From: Coprinellus micaceus
Taxonomy: Eukaryota > Basidiomycota > Agaricomycetes > Agaricales > Psathyrellaceae
Assembly: GCA_951394405.1 (NCBI GenBank)
Contig: OX596342.1
Coordinates: forward strand, 1,426,001 to 1,490,000
DNA length: 64,000 bases
Direction: 5' to 3'
In this document: positions 48,259 to 58,700 of the stretch, piece by piece
How the letters are laid out: every line of letters starts with the position of its first letter
How positions within the stretch are numbered: position 1 is the first letter of the stretch
The notes under the pieces: generated by a model
Databases searched by the model: none
What the model saw: the letters and a program-made list of their open reading frames with translations, nothing else
Told to the model about the DNA's origin: nothing
Made by a program: the position numbers and the translations under genes

Positions 48259-51200
48259 ATGCCTTCAGCTCACGGCCACAAGCACTCGGAATCCGTGTCC
48301 CAGAACCGCAAGGCCCAGCTCGCTAACGCCTATAATGAATTGGGGAAGGAGTTGTCGTCGTCCAAGCTTCGTGTGGTGGGAAACTACACGCTGGGCAAGG
48401 TCATAGGAGAGGGTGAGTGCGTTGGACGTGCTGCGGAATGCGATACTCATCCTTGCAGGCGCCTATGGCAAGGTTCGCCTGGGGACTCACCGTCTCACGT
48501 CCACCCGTGTCGCCATCAAGCAGATTCCAAAAGCCATGTCCGCCTCTCTCACCCGCGAGATCCACCACCACAGACAGCTTCACCACCCCCACGTCACCCA
48601 GATGTACGAGGTCATCGCGACCGAATCTAGCATCTGGATCGTCACGGAGCTCTGCTCCGGCGGCGAGCTCTTCGACTATCTTGTGGAGAAGGGGCGCTTG
48701 GCCGAGGACGAGACCAGGATCTTATTCGGCCAGCTGTGCCTCGCAGTCGCATACCTCCACGACAACCAGATCGTCCACCGTGACCTAAAGCTTGAGAACG
48801 TTCTTCTCGACGAACTCTGCCGTGTCAAGCTCGGGGATTTTGGCTTTACCAGAGAATATGAGCGCGGCGCCTACATGGAGACCTTTTGTGGCACTACCGG
48901 CTATGCGTCTCCCGAGATGCTGCAGGGGAGGAAGTATCAAGGGCCGGAGGTCGATGTCTGGTCCCTTGGGGTTATCCTCTACTGTCTCCTGACCGGCACC
49001 CTTCCTTTTGACGACGACGACGAATATGTGATGCGGGAAAAGATTATCAAGGACGACTTCGAGGATCCTGCCTGGCTTTCTTTAGGTGAGTCATCAGCCT
49101 GTCTGTATGAAGTTGTTACTCAATCCGCGCAGAATCTCGCGACCTTCTCCAGAACATCCTGCAGAAGGATGTCGCAAAGCGATACACCATCCCCCAAATT
49201 CTTGCACACCCCTGGTTTACAGCCAAGGAACTGACCTACGAACCCGATTCACCCATCTTGCAACTCTCCGCCGACGCACCCGAATCATCCGAAAACTCGA
49301 CAGAAGACCACGGCTCCCCTTTCTCCAAGGGCCAAAACATCGAATCATCGACGCCCACAACGCCCGACGAGGCCATATCCGATCCATTCGACAGCACCAT
49401 CAACACTTTGCACGACAACCCCAGCTCAACGACGATCCGGCGAACGTCCATGTCGGACATCGAGTCCCTATCTTCTCGGCTCACCAAGCAACCCGAAACC
49501 GTACCCGAAGAAGACGTTCCAGAAACCAAGTCGGTTAGGTCAGTGCGACTGCGGCCAATCTCGTGGTCCAACTCATCGGGCTCCAAAGCCCCACCGTCCA
49601 CGATCCGGACGCCTGCGCGTACCAAACGCCGGTCAATGTCCTCCGTGCTGTCTGAGAACCTTTTGGGCGAGTTTGACAAGACGCCGACGCCTCTCCCCCC
49701 TTCGACATCCCAGCTCGACTTCGCTTCGCTCCTGACGACACCCACCCCAATCATCTTTTCCACCCCGCTCGAACGTGACCTCCTCAACCACCTCAGCAAC
49801 CTGGGAATGGAGACTGCGCAGATGGTGCACTCCGTCCTCTCTGATGCGTGTGATTCGGCCGGAGCCCTCTGGTGGATGCTCAAGAAGAAGGCGGAGAAGA
49901 AGGCGCTCGAAGAGGGATTGTACCTCCCTGAACAAGTTGCGTCGCCTCTCGAAAGCGATGTTCCTTTCGAAAGGTCCTTCAGCACTCAGACCAAAGACGA
50001 GGAAGTCAGGCGGGATAGCGGCTCCCGCCCCCCAAGTTCGAAGCGTAGACGCATCAAAGCTAATGCATGTATCCAAACTGACGACATCCAATACGCCAAT
50101 GGCCCTCGATCTGCCCCTGCTCTAGCATTCGTCCCCCCAACTCCGACCATCATTCGTCCTGCGACGCCTCCGCGCGGTACTTCACCCTCTCGTTCCCCTT
50201 TACTTTCCCCAACAAGCTCGATCGTCGGCGTCGATTTGACTTCAAGGTCAAATCCTACCACGCCAGGTGGCAGCCACAAAGAGAAGGACTCGTCCAAGAA
50301 TCGCAAGGGCAGAGCTGGAAGCGTGAGCATCATGCAGCGCGCGACTACTGCGTTGGAAGCTGCTGGACTTGTGAGGAAGAAGTCCGCTGAGGCGGTGAGG
50401 GAGGACAAGGCAGCCAAGGAACGGGAGAAGGAGCTGGCTGCCGCCAAGGAACGCGGAACGAGTGGGGAGGAGAGTCGGTCATCACATTCGCACTCTTCAG
50501 GACACGGGCACTCGATCGGTGCTGCGGGTCCCTCGAAACTGACCAAGTCACCACCCGGGAAGGGTCAGAAAGACCCCACGCTGCCTTCGACGCCCCCACC
50601 GAGCGAGCAGAGTCATCCTGGGCCGTCCGCTGCCGGCCAGACCCATATTGGGTCTCCGTGGGTCGATGTAGGCGGGCACGCTGCCGGCGGACCATCTGGT
50701 GTGGCGGCCATTACGGCGCGAGGAGACATCATGCCCCATTCCCATAGCGCGCCTAACCTCGACATCGCTAACGCTACGCCGACTCGCCCCTCTGGCAGTA
50801 CTGCAGCGGGTTCCAACGCCAAAACCGCTGGGGCAAAGATGATCAACCGTGCCAACATCCTCACCTCCCTCAGGCTGTGGTTCAATGACGACAGGAAGGG
50901 CAAGCGCAAGGCCACCGCGATGCCTGCCACCCCTCAGTCTGCGTCGTATAGCGGGAGGAGCGCTGTACCTGGTGGACCTGGATCCAGTTCGAAGAGGAGG
51001 AACAGTGCATCGAGCGCCACGAAGTTCAATAGGGTCAATATCCCTGGCGCTGGTCACAGGGCTAAGCGCCCCTCAATGTCGTCTCGCCGGTCCAGTAGTG
51101 TGAACTCGAGGCGGTCGAGTGTGGCGAGTATGCAGGTGCCCGTCCTCGATTCGCCATCAAACGCCCTAAGAGCTATGGGCAGCCACACGCCCAACTCGGA

Positions 51201-52341
51201 TCGGGGAGACTACATGGCCTCCACCAGTCGACCAAGCTCGGTGCATAGCTTCTCGATGCAGACCCCAACGGCAATGCAAAAGCACAGGAAGAGCCCGAGT
51301 GCGAGCTCGAGTGGAAGTTTGCACTTGCGGACCGCCAGTCCTATGCTCAATCGGCATCATAGGCGGGCGGGAAGCGCAGGGAGCGGGGCAGGAGGGACAA
51401 GGGTGGTGAGGCAGGCCGTCCTGGGGAAGCCACCGCATGCAAGAAGCAATAGTGCGACGAGCTCCCTGTACTCGCCACCGAGCAGTCGACCAGCATCTTA
51501 CTACGAACCATCGGAGAGTGAGGGCACGGGTACTGGTGGCCTCAGCTTGAGCGTTGGTGGGAACGGAGGTGGAGGGTCCAGGAATGCGTCGCCGTTCAGG
51601 AGTCGGAAGCGGTCAAGTGGAAACGGGAGGCCAGGTACGGCCTTCGTCGCGCAGAAACGCTCTGGCCCGCTTGCTAGCCCCGGCTTTGGCTCTGGTACAA
51701 TCGGAAAGTCGAGCTGGAAGAAGGCTTGGGGGATGGAGCCTCCCGGCTGGCAGCACCGCTCGATTCAGATCCTCCCTGCCGTCGAGGTCCTGGCGATGGC
51801 ACCGGCCATGGGCACGTCGAACGATCCCCCGACGCTGAGAGACGTATTCAGTGGGAGGAACTCCTTCGGCCATAATAGTGCCGGGGATGAAAGTGACTGG
51901 GTGGACGAGGATGATGATATACCGGCATTTGCGGGTGGGTTGGGCCAGATGGGGGTGTCGAGTTCTGGGTCGGGTTCAAGTGCGACTGGGAGCGGGATTC
52001 TTGGAGGGCCGTCGGGAGGGGGGCTGTTCGGGGGTGAGCCGATTGTGACACTCTCGCCTGCGCCGCGGGGGAATAGTAGGTCGAAGAAAAGGAATGGGGG
52101 TAGCAATGGGGGCAGTGGGAAGGCGAGTATGGGGATGGGGATGGGTATGATGGGAGGCTCTGCAGCGGGAGGAAGGAGTAAACCCGGCCATTCACCTGCG
52201 GAGCGGCATTCTCCACTGCCTCCAGAGCCATCGGCCTTGGCGAGCGTTGCGGAGGGTAGGACGGGGAGGAGGCAGTTGCCCCCTGCACGCACTGGCCCTG
52301 CTGCGATCCAGGAAGAGGACGAGGACGAAGAGGAGGAGTAG
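48259..52341 (+). CDS. CAMK-group Ser/Thr kinase (Kin4-like) with long disordered tail
   Basis: Exons 48259-48412, 48459-49085 and 49133-52341; 1329 codons. Kinase domain at about residues 40-310: glycine loop VIGEGAYGKVRLG (split by intron 1), catalytic Lys in VAIKQIPK, HRD loop IVHRDLKLEN, LGDFGFTREYE, activation segment TFCGTTGYASPEML and the C-lobe VWSLGVILYCLLTG. DFGFTREYE is reminiscent of the Kin4 branch (spindle-position checkpoint) of the AMPK-related kinases; that placement is an inference. The remaining 1000 residues are low-complexity Ser/Pro/Gly-rich, with a short ARTKRRSMSS patch, a coiled segment (VREDKAAKEREKELAAAKE) and an acidic end EEDEDEEEE. No second folded domain was seen. 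Confidence 0.9.
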
Positions 52342-53054
52342 AGGCCCTGTTTTTCTTGGATTTATTGGCAGTTGGCGGATTTCTGTTGTGGACTAATCTT
52401 CACTAGACAGACCCAGACAATCGTTTTTCTTTTCTCTGGTTTTATCGCTCGGTGTCTATCTCTCCCTCCTTCCCTTCTAACTCATGATCCTTTCTAATGG
52501 ACAGTACACCCTATGTACGACCTCTTCCTTGGGTTCCTGCGGATATTTAACTGGCTTACTTTGATACCCTTGTTGCACCACGACTGTTGTAACACAACTC
52601 GAATGGATTTGATAGTCTTGATTAGTGTGCCTGCGCTTGCTTGGTGCTGCGGTTGTCACGGTCACAGGCGGTCACACGCCGAACTAGGGAGGAGGCTGTG
52701 AGGCGAGTGTCACGCCCGGCGTGGGCAAAGTGTTGTGACGGTGAATCGCAGTCCGCCTCTCCTCCATCATCCATTCAACCACCACCCTTTTACCCTTCAC
52801 AAGGTGAGCCTCGTGTTTGTGCTGCAGATCCAGGGTCCTTAAAGCTGATGAATCGGTATTAGACCCCTCACGACTCGATCATGTTCGTAGACCCTGCATA
52901 CGACTTGCAACCGAGAACTGACTGACTGACGCAATGCCTGAACCATCACCATCCACCCCGCGTAACCTATCCTCGGCCTCACCTCCTTCGTTCCTCCTGC
53001 TCGCAATTCTCGACTTGACATTGGATATGGTGTATCGGATGCATGCTGATACAG
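52342..53054. other. Spacer and 5' region of the synaptobrevin gene
   Basis: Contains possible leader introns. ATG 52934 opens an 80-codon frame that does not match any SNARE start. A donor-like GTTCGT directly after AT at 52881-52882 would, spliced to 53055, make a split ATG codon. Confidence 0.45.
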
Positions 53055-53848
53055 GTCCGAACCTTACGACCCATATGTGCCCCGCGCAGGCTCGTCAAAC
53101 GGCGGCACTGGACAACCAGGAGGGCAGGGCAATGCGAAGACGGCGGCGATCCAGGCGCAGATTGACGATACCGTAGGTATCATGAGGGAGAACATCACGA
53201 AGGTAGCAGAGAGAGGGGAGAGGCTGGATTCACTACAGGATAAGACCGGTGCGTGGTATCTCCTCTTGCGGTCCTCGAGCGATGCTGACGACCGGCGCTT
53301 CCTATTTCTCCATTCCTTAACCGCAAATCGCGACTGCATTGGGTCTGCTGTGTCTACCCTGGGGTTTTACAACAGATAATCTGGCTGTTTCGGCACAAGG
53401 CTTCAGGCGGGGAGCAAATAGGGTCAGGAAGGTATGTTGTGAACCATTCGAGCTAGACAGACCCCAAGCTCATTCACGTCCTTCTCTTCTCCCCGTAGAA
53501 CATGTGGTAAGCACGCATCGCTGCTTCCCGTTGCCGCGTATCCAGACTAAGGTCGTCTCATCTCCTCGTTTCTGGTGACAAAGGTGGAAAGACATGAAGG
53601 TGCGTCATTCACCCTGTTACATCGTTTCGCCTTGATGTTGATTCCAGCTTGTTCAATTCGCTCTGTCTGTTCCTCGCCTCCACTACACTCATCAACCCGC
53701 TTACTCCACGTTGGATTGGATCGCTCCTCGCCCTTATTCCTCCCCCGCTTTGCGTTTCGACACTCAGATGCGAATCATCATCGGTGTTGCCATCGCAGTG
53801 ATCATCGTCATCATCGTCGTATCCATCGTCAAGGCCACGCAAAAGTAA
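53055..53848 (+). CDS. SNC1: Synaptobrevin / VAMP, exocytic R-SNARE (start codon unresolved)
   Basis: Exons 53055-53248, 53376-53431, 53499-53506 (8 nt), 53584-53599 (16 nt) and 53768-53848; introns 127, 67, 77 and 168 nt. Reads [12 protein letters not shown], a Gly-rich linker, the SNARE helix [17 protein letters not shown] through [14 protein letters not shown] (zero-layer Arg in AERG) and [17 protein letters not shown], the juxtamembrane NMWWKDMK, then one C-terminal membrane anchor ([19 protein letters not shown]) and the end KATQK. About 117 residues, the family's usual size. It acts on secretory vesicles fusing with the plasma membrane. The first base of 53055 completes a codon begun in an upstream exon; the simplest solution is an ATG split between 52881-52882 and 53055. 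Two degraded relatives lie at 5.4-6.3 kb and 24.6 kb. Confidence 0.92.
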
Positions 53849-54541
53849 TTTCGCCGTCCCCAACCCATCCCCCAGTCGACCTCCTCCCACACCCAACCAC
53901 CCACTTATGCAGTCCCACTGGCTTGCTTCTTTCGAGAGTTACCCTATATTCCCTCACCCCCAAGACCTCTTTGAACGTTGAACGTATTAGCTTACGATAC
54001 GATACTGCAATTACCCCAGACGCGCCTTGGTGCAAAGCCTCTCCTGCACCATCTCTCCCACCCTTCAGTCCGTCCACCTGCCCGCCCGCCTCGCTTCGTT
54101 TGCTTCACACTCCTCCTTACAGACGGACAGAGCACGTCCCTTGTTGTATCTATGATTTTATTAATTTCTGCTTGACCCTCTTCCTTTGGATGTACCAGAA
54201 GGCTTCGCGTGTGGGGACTGTCATAACCGAGGTTCTTTTTTCCCTTCTTCGGCACGATTTCATGGTGTTTCGATGGAATTGGAATCTCGTCGTGGGACTG
54301 TATCGTACTTCGTTCTCCTTTCACGGTGCTCTTCCCCTTTCTACTTCTACTTCTGAACTACCCTTCTGTATCCTTCTTGCCTAGCTGATTCTTAGCTTGT
54401 AGTGCTTTTTGACGGATTCTGATGTGATATAGGACGACGGACGATTATTTTGACCATGTCTACCCACTTAGCAGCATAGTAGGGGCACCCAACACCGACT
54501 ACGTGGGCCCCACCATCCGGCCGACTCTCGGCACTGTCGTC
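53849..54541. other. Synaptobrevin 3' flank
   Basis: Pyrimidine-rich. A 269-codon frame running through 53575-54384 is an artefact of reading intron and 3' UTR. Part of this flank is conserved in pseudogene copy 1. Confidence 0.6.
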
Positions 54542-54575
54542 AGGTGGGAATTTCGATCCAATATTTAGCGCCCGC
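54542..54575 (+). repeat. Short dispersed repeat R3, copy 1
   Basis: Pattern GTGGGAATTTCGATC, then an AT-rich 6 nt, then TTTAGCGCCCGC. Same arrangement at 55240-55272 and 63729-63760. Confidence 0.65.
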
Positions 54576-55702
54576 GTGTTCACGTTCAGTATCGAAGTTG
54601 CTTCTTCAACTTGAGCACAGTTTGCTCCCATCCCGATATGAAGCGGCGGCGGCCTCAAGGCCTGGTCGAGCGTCGGTCTGACCCCAGAAAGAAGACAAGG
54701 ACGCCCGAGACCATTCTTTCCCGAAGGCGAGTTGATGTAACAGAAATTGGGACGTTCAACGTGTATCACGTACGATCGGGTCGTTACCTCAGTCGCGCTG
54801 GGTGCAAAGTTTCTACTGCAACATCTCCACATCCCAGATCGTCGGTCCACCTTTCCCGGGTTCTTTCCTTTCTACGCTCCTTCGAAGCGCATAAAACCCA
54901 TCTCTTGCACTAACTCCATATCACTCTCCACTGAACTCCTCCCTTTAGAAGACGCATCCCTGGCTCTTGAATGGCAACTTTGTTGTCTGACCCTTCCGCG
55001 CCCGGCCACCCCTCTCCTTGCCTCTGGCCCTCTTCGCCTCCTGATTCTCAAGTTGTCACGCACCTGTTTTAACATTCCATGCATATAGGCCAGTGGACGA
55101 GTAATCCCCCTGGAATCTCCGTGGTCAGCGACTCAGCTCGCTTAATCCTTGAGTGCCAATCGCTTTGAACGGCTGGCGAGGAAAATGCAGTAGTTCACCG
55201 TGACCCGCAGGCTATAGCTTTGGTTCTGATGTATATATGGTGGGAATTTTGATCTTTTGTTTAGCGCCCGCTCTGCGTCCTTAACGTTTTAACCTTAACC
55301 ACGACGCGGGTGTGGGGCACTATCCATTCACCCACTTTTCTCTCTTCAATTACCCCGCTGAATGGGTTGTGCAGGGAATCGAGCCCCATGCCCTTATGAT
55401 TTAGTTGTTGGCTGACTCCCAGTGCTTCAAGTTGGTTAATGATGTGCTTGCGTCAAAACGCACACCCACACACACCCCTTGAAGCTTGATGCTTGATGAC
55501 CCACCAGATTGCAGGCCATCCCTTGGCATATCCTACAAGTAACTGCTTCGGCCCTAGGAAAAGGCGTGATGCCCATAATCGGAGCCTCAATGTTTCCCCA
55601 ATACGGAGTCGGGGCAACTTGCCCTTGACTTGGCCGCAGCGGTGCCGTCATCCGCAATTGAATATTGAACGTTGAACCCTTACTCTCCCATTAGGTCTCG
55701 GA
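54576..55702. other. Intergenic, upstream of the NACHT-ankyrin gene
   Basis: Short unsupported frames only, apart from repeat R3 copy 2. A tandem CACACCCACA tract lies near 55460. Confidence 0.5.
55240..55272 (+). repeat. Short dispersed repeat R3, copy 2
   Basis: GTGGGAATTTTGATC followed by TTTTG and TTTAGCGCCCGC. Confidence 0.65.
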
Positions 55703-58700
55703 ATGGGGAACTCACCCTCTACGGGATCCCGGAAAAAAACCAAGTTCTCAAATAAGGGCAAGTTTTCCTCCAAGAAGGGGGTTGAATCGGAGCCGCTAAT
55801 TGCGTCTGAAGGTAAGTAAGCATGTCCCCAAGCTGTGAGGATAGTGCTGAGAAACCTCTGCCTCCTAGACGATGTAGACTCTTCCCCGGCGGCGCAAAAG
55901 ACGTTCCCTGTGAGCGCCGCTCATGTAGAAGCCTTCAATCCCTCTCAAGGTGAAGAGACAACCGGCCAACCGCACGTTTGTGAGATCGTTCACCATGACG
56001 CCACACTAGGTACAAGCGCCCGGCATGAAAATAAGTATCGTCCATCGTCTTCCCTGCAAGGTGAGAAGGCCTTGAACTTCTTTGACATACCCGCTTGTTG
56101 AGTGTATCCTCCAGCTCCTTTGAGGGCATCTGAAGCAGAGGGCCGTGGAGATGACAAAAAGTCCAATGCACCGCCCGCATCCCAAGGTGGGCGCATTCAG
56201 TGCATCCATCCGGGTGGCGCATTACTGACTGTAACTCCCTAGCTCTGTCGAACCGAGGAGTAGGCGGAGTCCAATCTGGTGCCAGCGGCTTACTTGCATC
56301 GTCCAGTGAGCACACCACTTGCCTCTCTTCAGACGCCGATATGTTGTTCAACATGCACTTTAAGCTCCCGTCACCCGGGATGATTGTGCGACAGGGAGCG
56401 AATCCACGCCACCAAAACTTCCCCCCGAGGGTCAGTCAAGGAGTGTGGCCTTCCCAACCATCTTACCAAGGTTCGATTCAGATTCGCCGTATCCCGTTGG
56501 CGACGCGTCGGACTTCCTCCCAGGTGAACTCCATACGCGTGACTCCTTCCGCAAGTAACCGAATCTAAGCCAGTATTCCAGGGCTGGTTGACCCACAACC
56601 ACCGTCTCACCTAGCGCGCAGTACCGGGCCGTCGCAGAATGCACATACCATTGGTAAGTAGGACTTTCTTTGTCAAGTCGCTACTAGGCTGTTGACCAGC
56701 AGGTACGCCAGGTGCGCTCTTCCCGGAAGCCCGATCTCAGCTAACCGGGTGTGTCGATGACAAGGGAGCTTGCCTTCCGTCTCCGTCTCGAGGTGAGATT
56801 ACAGGGCAGTAATTGAGCATTTTGCTGAACCCCCATCGTGTCACCTGAAGCCGTGCCGGGAGACCCTCCTGCCATCCTGAGTCCCAGTCCGTCCTTTCAG
56901 GGAAACCGTAATGGTGTCGGCGGCGGCGAATCAGCAACACCGCCCTCCACTCAGAGTGAGCAGTTCTCTTACAAGCGTTTCAAATATTGGCGATTTTCTG
57001 AGATCAGCTTAGTCGGCATGCCGAGTATCTCGTATTTCGAGGCAGCGCACAATCTCGCCATTGGGACGTTGATTCCGACATCTGTCGGGAGGGATCAGGT
57101 AAATTACACCACCAACATCTACCAGGACAGAGCAGATATGGAAGAACGGAAGTAAGCAGGCCTTTCCAATCCCTCCACTTGGTTGCGCTTCCTGAAATCG
57201 TTTCAAGTTTGGATCGTCTCCGAGAGGAGATACGTAAATGGCTGAAGGCTCCTAGCTGCCGCGAAATCCATGCAACTGCCATTGACCAGCGCACGGAGAA
57301 CACCGGGATGTGGTTTCTCAACTCAGATGAGTTTCAGCAACTGAAAAATGGCAGTGGATGTGTACTCTGGTGCACTGGGATGCGTAAGTGGTCTACCCCT
57401 CATCCAAGTTTCCTCACGATAGACTCACATGCGCCTCTTCGCGTAGCTGGATCTGGGAAGACTATTCTGGCGTGAGTGCTCATTACCCTCCTGTATGTTA
57501 TCGAAGGGAATTCCAACGCACAACTCTACAGATCTACATCTATCGAGCATTTGGAAGACTTCTTCAGGGGCAACCCCAGTGTCGCCGTTATCTATACGTA
57601 CCTGAGGTACAGTGAGAAGCGCACCCTGGCCGAGGTCTTCGTGACGTTGCTGGACCAACTTTTGGACCACGATGCTGCTGTTGTCAAAATCGAGCCGGCA
57701 TACCGCGAGAAGCTATCGAAGCGTGTTGGCTGCACATCGGAGAGAGACACCTTGCGTTTCCTGAAGGAGGCCCTCAGTTCCATTATCAGGGTTTTTGCAG
57801 TAATCGATGGACTGGACGAGGCTACTGAAGAAGTCAGGGATGGATTGCTCCAGGCGCTGCCCTCTACAGGTGTCAACATTTTAATCTTTTCCCGTCCCCT
57901 TGATGTCTACGCCCATCACACCCCCAGCGCTGTCCAGGTCTCCATCCAAGCCCGTACAGACGACATCGCACTGTATATCGACGAACAGTTCAACAGGAAT
58001 TCCAGGCTCAAATCCATTCTAGGGAATCGCCCTGATTTGGTCATGAAGCTGAGCAATCGAATCAAGGAGCAAGCCAACGGAATGTCAGTCTCGGACCCGT
58101 CAATTGTGCCATCTCCTACTTACTATTACGAATCTGTTCGACCTTATCACAGGTTTCTCCTTGCGAGGATTCAGCTCGAAAATGCCATGTGCAATTCCAG
58201 TAGCCCCAAGAGCCTATTCGATTCTTTGGAAAAACTGCCCTCTGGCATTGACGAGATGTACCGCCTGACTCTCGACCGCATCAACGGGCAGTCGGAGCAA
58301 ATTGTCTCTCTTGTCCACCGGCTGCTCGTCTGGCTCCTATATCACAACAAAAGTAGCAAGGCTCGGCTTGACACCATAGGTATTCAACATGCCCTCGCAG
58401 TCTCCCAAGACACCAACCTGTTCGACGAGGACGATATCTCTCCCGTGGGCTTTATCCTTTCAGCGTGCCATGGATTGGTTACAATATCAAAAGCGGATTC
58501 TGCGCATTGGGAATTCCGATTCATTCGTAAGTCCTGTCACATCTCCCATTTCTTATACTGACTCCACATCATCATGTAGATTACTCGGCAGAGGAATTTA
58601 CGAGGAACCTCCAATTCCAAACTATTCCCAAACCTCATTCCTACATTGCAGCCACATGTGTTGGCTATTTAGACCCCATTATCTCTGCCGGCATGCACCA

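Noticed and set aside
53575..54384. 269-codon plus-strand frame
   Set aside because: Runs through introns, the last exon and 3' UTR of the synaptobrevin gene in a different frame; the spliced SNARE is convincing.
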